A program made the translations under genes and the position numbers. Shown in pieces: positions 37,701-49,450 of a DNA stretch of 64,000 nt. The stretch covers positions 126,001 to 190,000 of the forward strand of contig CAJNDS010000022.1 of assembly GCA_905221605.1 (NCBI GenBank), written 5' to 3'. The DNA is from Symbiodinium natans. Lineage: Eukaryota > Sar > Dinophyceae > Suessiales > Symbiodiniaceae. Under the pieces are notes generated by a model that searched no databases, was not told the origin of the DNA, and worked only from the letters and a program-made list of their open reading frames with translations. Each line of letters opens with the position of its first letter. Within the stretch, counting starts at the first letter, position 1.

Positions 37701-40700
37701 CACATCTTCAGTGCAGCCATCAAGATGGCGTGAATTCATTTTGTGCCTGAATCTTGCCGGTATGTGGATTCAGTCGACTCCAAGACACATGGTGTTTGTC
37801 GGAGTTGAAGTTCAGGATCTATAGAATCTATAGTCTAGAAGATTGTAGTTAAGGCAAGACGGTGCTGTGCAGGGACCTGAAGATGTTGTCAAGTCAGCTC
37901 AACATCTGCTCCGCGGGCTTGAAAATGCTTGTATCTGGTGTTTTGATCTTTTTCAAGCTCTGCACTATCTGCACTCATGTGCACCCTTCCGCGCTTCCTT
38001 GCATGCACACCTTCCCGTTGCGACAAGTTGTCAGGATGGCGACAGCCGGTGGAATCGGGCAGAAATAGCTGCCGGAGTCAGAGACGAATCAAGGGCATGG
38101 TGTCAACAGTGTCAAGCGTCAAGTGTATATTCACCAGCGACTTGGAGTCCCAGGCGTATGCGAAGGGCGAGTTCAACTTCGACCTCCCTGCAGAAAATCT
38201 TGCACTGGACTTGGCGAGCCATGCTGCTAGAACTACTAGTTGAACCTGTGAAAACACGTGAAGAACCTGCTCACGGATACAGTATTGCTTGGAGCTCCTG
38301 GCAAAGACGCGCCAGAGCAGCTCCCAAGGACCGAATCATGCGGCAGATCTGCATGGAGTCAGAAGAAGGCACGCGGTGAGCACCAAGGGTCTGCTAAGGA
38401 TCTGCTCTCACTGCCTTACTGGTCTTTTGTAGCAGCAATCTTTATCAAGTCTTGTTGCATGTTTGAGAGAAGGCATCACGATTGAGTCCATGCAGCTGGT
38501 CAAAGTTGCCGTTGGCATTGCAAGAGACGAGGCTGTTCAGTTCCTGAAGTCGCACTGGCTTTCACGGAATTCCAGATCTCTACTCATAGCAACATTGTAC
38601 GACCGACTTCGCGTGAGGAGAAGAGCAAGGTCAAGCGTGAGCTTCGCCTCGAGCGTGAGCGGAAAGAGCACCTGGGACATCTCTGGATGATGGGTGCTAA
38701 TCGATGCTAATTCTTGGATTCTATTTGAGTTTTGTGGGGCCTCCACACGCGGAGAAATCTGGAATGAAGGCGGACAAAGTGAAGTGGGCAAACTTAGGCG
38801 CGAGGAGCGAGAGCAGAAAGAGGCGGAGATCCGAGCTCGGCTTGCGGCGCACACTTCGGCTTGCCAGGCCTCAAACTGTTAAAACCGATGTGCACTTGTG
38901 GGATCGCTGTTGACTCCCCATGTGCTTCCGAGAGATCGCAGCATCCTTCAGCTATCTTCAGCTTCTGCAGAGGCCCTGATGGCTGAGCTGCAGGAACTGG
39001 AGCCAACCATCGCTTCTGCGGAGAGAATGACTGAGGCGAGTTGAGGTGATTGAAGTCTGCCTCAGATTCAAGATGCACGCCTAGTCACGCTATCATGGCT
39101 TTTTTTTCGTCCTCCTGTTGCTAGCGTCACCGGTTTGGGAGAGAAGCAGGGCATCCGTGCGCAGGCGATGGTGGAGGAGGCGAATGCGGGGAAGATCCGC
39201 GAGGTGCTTGGGGAGTGTAGGTTTTCCTAAGTCACTTAGCAAGTTTCCTGTAAGAAGATGTTGTGTGGTTGCTATGGATTTTGTGTAGGGCTTTCATGAT
39301 TTCATGGGATTCCATGGGATTCCGAAGGCTGTTCCGATGCCTCTGACAGCCAGGCTGAGGAAGCCAAGCAGAGGCTACAGGTCATCGAGACGGCGGTCCA
39401 AGCCACGTTCCGGGCTGAAAAAGGCTTTTGTTGCAAGCTTTGCAAATCCGTCGCGCGCTTTTCTCACTGCTGGTGTGTATGTTTGGCGCTTGGAGCTTTG
39501 AGGCACAGTGCGATCGCTGCAGTGCAGCTGAAGGCGCAAGAGCTGAGTGCAAAGGTCGCCGAGGACTGGAGCGGGGCACTGGAGTTGGGCTCAAGTGCCT
39601 ATACAGAGTCTCCTTTAATTCTCTTGGCACACGCAGAGGTAAGGATCAACCTGACTATTCCGATTATTCCGACGTGGTTACGGCTTCATAAGTCCACACC
39701 ATGTGCACAGGACCAAGAGATGGTAGAGCACATGGCACCCGAGCTGGCGGTGACACTGGCCTGCTTGGGCTTCGAGTCCGGCGTGTCAGGGTTTGGAAAG
39801 GGGCTTAGTGTCTAAGCTTGGCTTTGACGTTGAAGACTTGCAATTTGGGGTGGTACTATTTCCGCCCTCGCTTGGCTTTCTTCCTCATCTTATTGTGCTT
39901 TGTTGTTTGTTGTTGTCTCTCTCCCTCTCTTTGTCACATCTTGAGACCCCTCTCATACCCCATTCCACGTGTTCACTACCCAACATCAGACACTGACCCC
40001 CAAATTCTCAGTCAAATCAACTGTGTAAGCGACTGGTACAGGCTCTCTGATTGTCAATTCCTGGTCTACGCCCCAGAAAGAGCCATCATTTAGAGAACCA
40101 TCTGATGACCCCCAATAGAACTCTGGGAAACTGATTCTTGGTTCTTGGGGGCCGTTCTCGTTGCTCATTGGCTGGATATAAGTGAGTACAGGAATGAATG
40201 AGTGAATGTGTGAGCCAATGAACGAACTGGACAAGAAAGAGGCTAACTTCATCATCTCGATGGAACATTTTGTTGGGCATGGATGTAGGAGGGCTTCAAA
40301 ACTCAAAAAGTCATTCGGCCGAGCGTAAGCGGCTTTGCCGGCACGCGAGGGAACTTTCTCGGACGCAGAAGCCAAAATCAGAAATAAAGCTTCCGCTCAC
40401 AAAGAAGAAAATGTTGCACAGTGTCCGAATCAGATTGGTTTACAAACATGGCTTTCAAAGCGAGCTAAGTTTCCAAATCATGTCGCTAGGAATCCGAATT
40501 GGCATTCGCTTGCTTTTCATAGTCAGGGTTTCCCTGTCACGGAGTGCGACATGCGGGAGGTGGCACCGGGCTCTGTGGAGGATTACTCAAGATGGAGGGT
40601 TGCAGGGTTCAACGCGCTGGTAACGTTGGTTTCGTGGCACTTCGTTGTGCTGCAGTCGAAAGTGCTGGATCCTAACTATCGAATGGCAGGCACTGGCAGC

Positions 40701-40882
40701 CAAGACCGAGAGCCAAGACCAGGCGCTTCGAAAGGCACGCGCCCGAGCGGGGCGTTGGGATCTAGAACGCTGTCTTAGTTCTTGTCAGAGCTCAGACGCA
40801 TGGCTCCACGAGATAAGAGCATGTAGGACACAACTAGGATGTGTGCTCATGACAAGGGGCGGGTGGACGAGCCGTCTCATAA

Positions 40883-40922
<40 letters not shown>

Positions 40923-43312
40923 GAACCCCAGTAAGCTTTATACCCTACTAGTACCATGACCGTGTCGAATGGCCAGCTGTGTTCCACACCCCTGAAAATG
41001 AAGGTGGGGAGTCGCTGCAAATCAAACAAGGAGTAGCATGCGGTCTCAGGCACAATCTGGCTGAAGGAGTTGTTCTTCATTTTCACAGTCCTAGTAATAT
41101 CCTTCCCGAAACATGGCAAGCTGTTGACCATAGTTACCCTCAACATAACGAGCCAGTAGACCTACACACCACCAGTCGCCTTGTGTCTAGGATCCACTTT
41201 GACCCTCTTCCCCCAACAGTGCACAGCCCAACTGTTCCACAAATCCTCGGTATAAAGCGAAAGACTGAACATAAGGTCCGAACCAGTTTCGAATTTCGTG
41301 ATGGGGTTGCTAGGGTAGCTGTGTTTGTGTAAAAGGAACTGGGGGCCACCACACCACTCCTCCGAACTAAAAGAGGTGGAGGGATCTCATCGTGAGGGTG
41401 TTGGGAGTTGTTCCAGGAAGGTTGTACTTGTCCAGTTGTTGTGCTTCGGGGAAACTGCACCTCCTACGACAGAATGCCCAGGACTACAGCGGGGGACATT
41501 CCACATGAGAAGCAACCCCAACCCGAGGCATGTGTTCTCACCAGCTGAACCACTAGAGCACGCCCGGCAGGGCGACCCCTTTAGGGGGTTAAGTGCAGCG
41601 GAAGGAAGGAAGGAAGAGAGAGAGAGAGAGAGATCCATGCTGTTGGGGGGCCAAACTGCCGGGGGGTGGGAGACAGACACATCGCATACATCGTCGACAT
41701 GGAGACCTCCGCTACGCCCAACCGCCAACCGACTTCACCGCATGACCGTGGGGGGTGGCGGGCGCGGAGGGCTTGTAAGCAGGAGAAGAAGAATGGTGAA
41801 AAAGAAAAACCGCTGACCTGGCGGTCTAAGGCCCTGGCTTCGGCTGGCCAGGCTCGCCAGCTGGCGCTGCACCGTGCCTTTTCTCTGCCAGGGGCTTGGA
41901 TGAGCTTGAGGAAGGATGAGCTTGGAGTTCTTCACACCCCGATCACGACCCAAATAAGCAAACCCTTAACCTTCACAGCAGCAAACGGGCGCCCTCTTAC
42001 CAATAGATTGCCCGTCCAAATGCCTCGTGTGTGCATCTCGGAGGAAGGTAAACTTGAATCGGAGTCACCGGGTAGAGCGATGAGAGGCAAATACAATAAG
42101 CAGGGCGCATCAGGACAAGTCAAAGCAAGAGGCTGAGATACATCTTCACGTGATGCCAAGGTACGAGGGCCTGCGCATGGAGGTGGCTGCTAAACTGCGA
42201 GCTGGCAGCTGAGAGTTGTGAGTCATGCCACGGCATTCTGTGGCCACAGTTGCCTTCGCCCTGTTCGAGCAATCATTGTTTAGGTGTGCATCGAGACGCA
42301 GGGTGGAAAGGCAAGGCCACGGTATGTGGTATATGCAGCGGGAAGCAGTTTGAACTCTGCATTGGAGCCTGCTTTGCCCTGCTTCAGCCCGACGACCTCT
42401 ACGAAGCCGTGAAGTTGGCTAGTGGTAGAGTCACCAAAGCCGCCATCAAGGCCTACCTGGAGTCCAATTCGCTGGGGCCGAAGAGACGTTGATGGGCCGT
42501 CGTCGATGGGCGTGTGTTGTGTTACGCCCTTGCTTATTGCAGAAAGGGGAGGGGCTTTGGAGTTCGCTCAGGTCTGTCATTGAGGATGCGCACCTGGATG
42601 CGATGTTTCCCTCGCAGTCTGAACCCTCCGAATCGAAGGAGGCCCAGGTAAATTAGGGAGATCGGAGTTTTGGAGTGCTGGAAAGCTGGGAAGCAGTCGA
42701 GAGGTTTGTCGAGGGCATTTGCTTAAAACGAATCTTTGGAGGATGTTGGGAGGCAAAAGGAAGCAAGTACGCACAGCGCCCTGAGGGCGAGAATGGCAAC
42801 CCCGAGGAGACCCCGCCCGAGATCAGCTCCTCAGCAGCCTTCAGCGGCTTTTGTCAGTGGCCTTCAAGAGCAGGGATTGCTGTGTGTCGTGGGTGTCCAT
42901 GCTTCAGGCAAGGAGGACTTTATGCACGTGATTCGGATCTTCTACAAGGCAATGTGGACTCAACGCCTACCAGGAGATGGTAATGAGACCATGAACGCTG
43001 CAAGCATCTGAGGTGGTGAAGGAGATTGTGCTCTCTGACAACTTGCTGATCGAGCAGAGTGAGCAGCTGAGACGGATGGACGTTGGCGAAGTGATGGAGG
43101 TCTTCCAAGGCTCGAAAGATCGAAGTCGCCTCTGTCACAGTGCCTTCCTCCGTTTTGGTCCTCGGTTCTGAACAGAGGTGGCTCTCTCATGCCACTGGCA
43201 GCCCTGGCAGGTCCGATGCTGGATCCATCTGTGGGAGTGTACCGGATTCATGGCAAAGCCCTTCGAGATGGCATCATTGGCTGGGTCACGGTGGCTGGCA
43301 ACCAAGGGACCC
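34740..43312 (+). CDS. Coiled-coil protein exons ending in a GWVTVAGNQG module
   Basis: A further colinear exon series. Readings: 34740-34858 (AKRIATAKRTEKKTALFGKY); 36028-36150 (DDYGPEHKMLMDAHKTLNDC); about 36990-37055 (KFEFVDKETYGEYIQA); 37165-37210 (VLKRANQEIFMDQKRLLQ); 37250-37351 (AEHEDLSTARQDVKKAFKEQ); 38468-38555 (GITIESMQLVKVAVGIARDE); 38605-38665 (REEKSKVKRELRLERERK); 38768-38845 (KLRREEREQKEAEIRARLA); 38962-39035; 39130-39205; 39335-39415 (AEEAKQRLQVIETAVQA); 40690-40755; 42385-42475 (DDLYEAVKLASGRVTKAAIK); 43013-43113 (VVKEIVLSDNLLIEQSEQLR then MDVGEVMEVFQG); 43205-43312 (VYRIHGKALRDGIIGWVTVA then GNQG). The last two exons form a module that I believe recurs in large dinoflagellate coiled-coil proteins. 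The function is unknown. The start is probably further upstream. Confidence 0.55.
34894..34905 (+). other. Possible second spliced-leader relic
   Basis: TTTTGGCTCAAG again, preceded here by GTGGCATA, which is close to the GTAGCCA of the spliced leader with one insertion. It falls just after the coiled-coil exon ending near 34858. Confidence 0.4.
35480..35702 (-). other. Possible minus-strand helical-repeat exon
   Basis: The complementary strand reads ARPLVDIFLGQEHLPSLCKA and ISVVELRVAAIKLLSKLSPT in one open frame, with the alternating Leu/Ala pattern of HEAT/ARM helices. A neighbouring minus-strand reading at 35255-35470 (LCQVSAKLHDILGGATQLFH) is similar. No family match, and the + strand around it belongs to the coiled-coil series, so this may be chance. 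Confidence 0.25.
40886..40918. repeat. (GA)n microsatellite
   Basis: About 16 GA units. A second GA tract lies at 41606-41632, just beyond the tRNA-like sequence. Confidence 0.9.
41460..41600 (-). mobile_element. Possible SINE head with a tRNA-like A box
   Basis: On the complementary strand TAGTGGTTCAGCTGGTGAGAAC forms a D-arm-like stem (GTTC/GAAC) containing an RNA polymerase III A-box-like word TGGTTCAGCTGG, followed by ATGCCTCGGGTTGGGG. The anticodon arm does not pair and no B box is evident, so it is not a working tRNA gene. A tRNA-derived SINE is the most natural reading. Confidence 0.25.
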
Positions 43313-43399
43313 CCGCTCAGACCAACAGACCTTCAAAGCCCATGAAGCACCGGCCTACATTAAACAACAGAAAGAGGACGCTTATTCTGGAAGTTTCCC

Positions 43400-46300
43400 T
43401 GTTTGAGTCTGGGTCTAGGAGGGTCAAGATATGGGGTTGCAGCACAGCTGGGGGCGAAGACTCAAAACGGCGCCTCAAAGCGCCCAAGGCCGAGCCGATG
43501 GAAGCATCCTCCCTTGAATTGGCCATGCTTTGATGGCTTTTCCGGCTTTTCCTGTTTCGTTCAGGGCTTATCTGTAGTGGAGCCATTTCTACATCTTAAG
43601 CGCGCGGTCGGACAAGGATCCGACGACGCCTCCACAGCGATAGCCCCTCAACCCGTATAATGTCCCGCCTCAAAAGAACTGGTGATCCTGAAGCCCGGAA
43701 CTTGCACAGCTTCTTACAAATCGTGTCAGGATCACCTTCCTCATGCCGGGAGGCAACCTCTTCAAGGCCGGGGTCCGACTGGATGAGGAAGGGTCTTTCC
43801 CCGATTTTGTTGCGTTCGGCGATGCTAGGAATGCTTTGGCAGGAAGGCTGAGCCCAGCAGGACAAACCCCCGAGTATAATATGCCCTCCCTCCCCCCCTT
43901 TTGCTTTGCTCGACCAATATACCGACAGGGGATTCTTACCTTTTTCCCGGAAGGTGATCCGGCCTTCTCGGCTAACAGACTTTCCGGACGACCTTGAGGG
44001 CGAACAGGGTGTGAGGCAGCTCATGGAAGGGGAGATCATCGAGGCGACTCCGCACCGACTCCATACTGAGTACGCTCTCCTACGTTCCAGCGAGCATGCC
44101 TGTGAACACAGCTCCTTGGCTCAGGTCGTCGCATGGCAGCGCGTGAAAGAGGGCACGCCAGCTGCGGCCGCATGCTCAGAGGAGGTGGTTGTCGATGCTC
44201 CGTTTCCTTTGTGTTGGGGGTTTAGCCCGAGACTTGCAAGCCCCAAGCCCTAACCAGAGGAGCTTTGGAAATGACGGCAAGCCATGCTGCAATTTCTCAT
44301 TCAACCTCCAACTCCTTCCCGAAGCTCCGACACGGGGGGGGGGGGGGGATTTCGTGGCAAGACCTCAACCTAGATCCATTGGAAGCCATCAAGCTTTGGA
44401 GGGGTGCAGATTGGGGGCTGATGTACGCGGAGTGGCAGGAACTTCTAATGCATTGGGAAAAGCAAAGTGATCGTGAATGAGCGTCGCAAGAGGTCCTCCT
44501 TTCGTTTCATGCTGCCTTAATACGCTTTGAACATTGTTAATTAGTGAAACTTTAAGCCCTCAGCCCCAAGCCGCCTCAATCTGATGCAGCCGCCTGGGCA
44601 AGGTCACCCGACTGAAGGCTAAGCTGCAGGGTGCCAATGCGACTGGCTTCTTGGCCTTCCTCTCATGATTTCAGCTGCGGAGCCTGAAGTAAAGCCTTTT
44701 TGCGGGCCTATAGGCCTATAGGGTGCAGGAACCATACAAAAACTAAGAAGTTGGTGGGGCCCTTTTATGGGGGACAGCTGCGCCCTTGGTTTCTAGGTCT
44801 CACTCGGCATGGGCCTTGCGCCTATCATCCAAGGATGGATCTCGATGTCTGACAGTGGCATTCCGAATCTTGAGGCGGCGCCTCACTGCAGCCGGTCCCC
44901 GTGAACCCAGGGTGAAGGGTGAAGGGTGAACTGGGCAAACGCGGCGTAAGCACAGTGTAAAAGCATGTAAAAAACTTTAGGTCGGAGGGACCCAGGATAT
45001 TTCCGCATCTAAGCTCTGGCTTCTGATGACAGAAAAGGAGGACTCTGGTCGGTCCGGGCGGCCCGGGGCAGCAAGCTTTCATACGATTTATTGTGTCGGC
45101 CAGGGTCTTGAGGCTCCAGGGGGTTGACTTCCAGGATGGTGCCGCTTCCCTTGACAGGTTCTCTGATGACTCCGCTGTCTTCTTTTTGCACTGCACCGTC
45201 ATAGATGGGTGCCGCTGGTGATTGGAAACTGCTGAGAGCAGCATATGCTATTCGCTGTTGCTTGGTCGGCAATGCTTTTCTGTTCATTTCTGTTCACCTC
45301 GGCACCGCTGTCCTCCGGGTGGGTAAGGCCAGCCGGCACCCTCCTCACGACATTTCCTGCTGTGCACGCTGAGGCTGAACTGCCCTGGCAGCCACGGGAC
45401 TGTCTGGAGTGCTCCTGACAGTTTTGGCATCAAGTGCACCTGAGAGTACAGTCCAGATGTCCATGCGTGGAGCAAGCGTTGTAAGGGCTTCCAGAATCCA
45501 AACACGAACGCTTAATTGGGGATATGCTTGGATTTTCACAAATTTTGGAGCCCTTCTCGCACGTTTCAAGGGAGAAATGGAGAAGGTAGACGTGCAATAA
45601 CCCAGCCCCGAAATTCTCCACGTCTTTCTTGACTCGAATAGCCAAGTAGGCAGTATCTAAAGTCCAGTCGACATTGTGTCCGGCGCACATTGCTGAGAGG
45701 CTGAGATCTCTTGAATGTCAGGGGGTGCATCATGTTTGTGGTTTCTTTTCGAACCAGCAAGGGTCTTAGGCCATGCTAATCAACACACGTATTGGTAGGT
45801 CAGTAAGATGCAAAGCCACGCACACCCGCCTGTTTTCTTGGAGCTGTCTCTCAACGTCTACTGGGCGAAAGCAAAGCTTGGACGAGAGGAGGAGCGGGAT
45901 GCGGAAGTTGCATATGAAGTTCACCCTTGTTTCAGGGGGTTGAGGGTCTTGCGTAAGGCATCCGGGAGTCACTACGGTTCAACAGTGTGGGAAATCGCAA
46001 ACTCGAGGTTTGGGATATTTGCTTTTGATGTTTAAGTTTGTCCGCACCTTGGCCCGCGAAACGCTTCGGCTTCTGTCTTGTCTACATCAGCTGGATCACG
46101 GAGACGTGCCTCACGCGGTGCGCGACGTCTTCTCACCGATGAGTGCAGCAGTGGCCGTGGCGGTTGAGGTGACAACCTACAGCATCCACGGCATGAGCTT
46201 GATGTGTTGGGCACAGATCTCCTGTAGTCTCTCGTGGTCTTTGTTTTGGCCTTCGTTATTCTTTTATTCTTCTTTGTCCTCTTTCGTCCGCTGCGCTGAG

Positions 46301-48226
46301 TACACCGAGGCAGGACTCCGTAAGCACCCTACGCATTTGGAGGTTTTGCTTCGTGTTCTTCGTTGTCCTTAAGTTCTAGCTGCGAGTATCCATTCTTACT
46401 TGTCATCCGGGGATGATTCTAAGTCAGTTTCCATCAGGGAGTTCATGTCTTAGGGTAGCTGCAGACGGCAGAATTTCTATAGTTCCATCTCGAGCGACGT
46501 TCCGGAACGAGACTTGGAGGTGCAGCCTGTTTCCTTGCAGGCCAGAGATCGAGGCTTGGGCTGTTTAAGGAGGTCTTGAGACTTGGGTATCCGCGGTGGC
46601 ATTGCTCCATCAGGGCTTTCAGACTGGTGGTTGGAAGCCAAGAAGTTCTGCATGCCATCCGTTGGGCGTGCCTTGGATCTTAAGTCTCAAGTTCTGCATG
46701 CCCTGAGCTTTGCTCTTGCGACTTGGGATGCATGCGAGGCCCTCCTTTTTGTGTGGCTATTTAAGGCACACTGTTTCATCTAACGACTTTTACCGGCCCC
46801 CCCTCCCCCTCTTGACCAGGAAGCTCTGATAAGTTCGGGAGATACTCAACTCGGTGCCGAGATGGGATGGACGATGAGGGCACGGCCTAAACATACCCGA
46901 GCTACGCAAACCCATTCAATAATGCCCGTGTAACATCCTCGCGAATGAGCCACCTCGGTTCTGAGCGTCATCGTCCCTGCCCCACAAGCTCATAAAGAAA
47001 CCGAAACCTGCATGGTCATTGTTGAACTGTCGCTGGGCTGCGCTGGGCTTTGGCATGAAAGAAAGGCTTCCATTTTGTCACCCCTGGAGGAGACACAGCG
47101 TTGCGCGCTCGGCCGAATGGAGGCAGGACCTTCGGAAGACGCCTTGGAGCTGAGCATCTCCCAAAGAATCCTGCCAGGTAGATGTCTCGAATCCTCTTTC
47201 ACCTCTGACAAGAGTCATGCCGTTAGCAGCCTCGGCCTAGTGGAATTTCAGACATACTCTGAAGTACGAACCGAAGCTGAGACTGCACAATGTAGTGCCT
47301 CAGACGGTAACCTGGTGTAGAGTCTCGGCGCAGTGGAGGCGCTGCCTGGGAGTTATGTCGCGTAGACAACAAAAAGCCTTCTGCATTTCGCTGAAGGCCT
47401 CTTTGGAGTTTGCTGAGTTTGCTGAGCACTGTTGCACGCAGACATCTTGAGACTCTGCAGCACGAAGTGCAGCCTTCTGCATTGCTGAGGCCGCGCTCCT
47501 CGCCCCACTTTTGGAGCAACTCAGTCCAAAGGTCTACGTCGCGTCGTTCGCCTCAGAGCGTTGTGTTGGAGTGGATGAGGGCTGTGACGCGGGGTTCACT
47601 GCACGGCAAGTGAGTCTCTGTCGATACATAGCGCTCTGGCACCCACGACAAGCACCAAGGTTCTGGCGTCAGCTGTCCTTTACATCTGCTGAAATCTACC
47701 AGGTCCGAAAGTTGCAACATTTTCTGGCTCATGCCCCTGCCCCTCTGCTGACAGGAGCTTTTCGAACTCAAAGGCAAGGGAAAGATGCTTCTTCCTTAGC
47801 ATACGCACGCCGCATGTCCTTCAGTGTTGGAACCCCTTGATATCCCCTTGATTCCGCCCCACATCTTGAGGCCCGGCAGTCGAGCTCTCAACTCCCTGGA
47901 TGACGACGACGAGGATGGCAACCAAGCCCTGCAAATATTTTAAGAGAACATGAGTATGCAGTGTCTGCTCTACAACAATTCGTGCAACCCGCATCACCGT
48001 GGCCTCTATTGTGAAAGGTCATCAAATTCAATATTGATAGGCTGATAGGCGCCATGGTTTGTGACGATTGAGAAGGGCGGTGGTTTAGGGATATTGGCTG
48101 GACCTCAAGATTTAGAAGTTCGGTGCTGCAGGACGATGTGGCAGTGGATGTAAAGAAGGCAGCGAGGCGTGAATCGCTTTGGCGAGGGGCCTCTGAGACC
48201 TGCGGGTTCTGATCAATGCTGACCAG
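43400..48226. other. Long stretch without a confident gene
   Basis: It contains a poly-G tract (44334-44349), an exon-like reading at about 45860-45920 (KLGREEERDAEVAYE), and minus-strand frames at 45009-45287 that resemble coding sequence but match nothing I recognise. If KIFBP is one gene, this is part of its large intron. Confidence 0.35.
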
Positions 48227-49450
48227 GTGCAACGAACTGGCGCGGAAGGCCATCAAGCACTACGGCATTTTCCTTGACAGCTACCAGCAAGCGGCGGGCT
48301 CGGCGGCTTTAGGATTGGAAACGCTTTGCGTGCGCTGCCTCCATGTAGCGTGCGCATCATGGGGGGGAGTGGTTTCCCAAAAGACAGAAATTTCCAGGGC
48401 CGTCCCGCCCGAACCGCTTCCAGACTGTCGGCTTGTTGGAGTTCTAGTGCTGAAGGATGGGAAGACTGCCGAGAAAGTGGAGAAGGACCACACCAGCACG
48501 TGCCCACCCTACGTAGTCCCTACGTTGAAGCTTAAAAGCTGAGCTCTGCCCAAGCAGACGGTTCAGGTACCTGATCGGGAAGCTGAACCGGGCTCGTCTT
48601 CGCACAAAGATGAGAGGCGGCATGCTTCGAGCATGTCCGAAAAGCAGGAGATGCATGCAAAGATAGAGACATTTGGAGCTGACATATCAGGGCAACAAAG
48701 CAGCAAGCAACAGCCGCAGGATGTCCTGCTGTTGTGGTGGCTTAGTTTGTGGTGTGAGTGCAGGGCTCCCGGTGGATGATGACATCGAGGAGTGCGAAGC
48801 TTACTGTAGGCGAAGCTGTTATCTGCAGGTAAGTGAGAAAGTATGGTCAGCTTGCATACAACTCTGCTGATGCCGAAGAATACACTTGACTTGATCGACT
48901 CTACGCGATTTTTATAGGTTCTTTTACCAGATGGAAAGTTTCAGAGCATCAAAGGCTAGCTGCAACGCGCGAAGACCTTCGTTGAAGCTTGAGAAGCCCT
49001 TAGTCGTACCTTGAGGCACAGACTGGCACTGCAAGAGTACGAAGAGATCCTCCAGTACGGTGATCGCAACCGTGAGGCGCTGCACCAGCAAGGATGGGGG
49101 CCAGTGCTCTGTACCATCCGTTTCCTGCTCTTTTTTGGGTTGGCCTTGGGCTTCGCCCGGTATGGTATTTGTTTTTTCGTCACTCTATAGCCCAGTGCCA
49201 GGTGGTGGATGCAGATGTGAACATGGCCATGGAGCTGAAGCTTTGTGCAGAGATGGTCGGATCCCCAAAATCGTCCGCTTGAAGCGTCAATCGTGTATCA
49301 TGGTTTCAGGATTTTGTGGCTCTGCTTCACTTTGCATCTGGACTGCTTGAGGGTTTGACATGTTGGTTCTTATGCCCCTCTTGCTGCCTTGCCCAGGTGG
49401 GCCTGCTCCCAACGAAGCTTGCTCGGCTGGCAAAGCGTCGGAACCGCTGA
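48227..49450 (+). CDS. KIFBP: KIF-binding protein (KIFBP/KBP) homologue, 3' terminal exons
   Basis: Exons resume where the series at 18.2 kb left off. 48227-about 48291: CNELARKAIKHYGIFLDSY, matching the KBP segment around LNKSALKYYQLFLDS. About 48436-48493: GKTAEKVEKDH. About 48567-48615: YLIGKLNRARLRTKM, matching KBP AKFRVARLYGK. About 48985-49085: RLALQEYEEILQYGDRNREA. 49202-49255: DADVNMAMELKLCAEM, then a GT donor. 49397-49450: VGLLPTKLARLAKRRNR and stop TGA, matching the KBP terminus around MVSLLPTKMERF. The last join keeps phase (CAEM|VGLLPTK). The KBP stretch missing between 18230 and 48227 is only about 20-30 residues. The terminal motif makes the family assignment strong; whether both parts are spliced together is inferred. 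Confidence 0.85.

Noticed and set aside
41460-41600. Functional tRNA-Pro gene (CGG anticodon)
   Set aside because: The D-arm fits, but the anticodon stem and T-arm do not pair and no acceptor stem is present.
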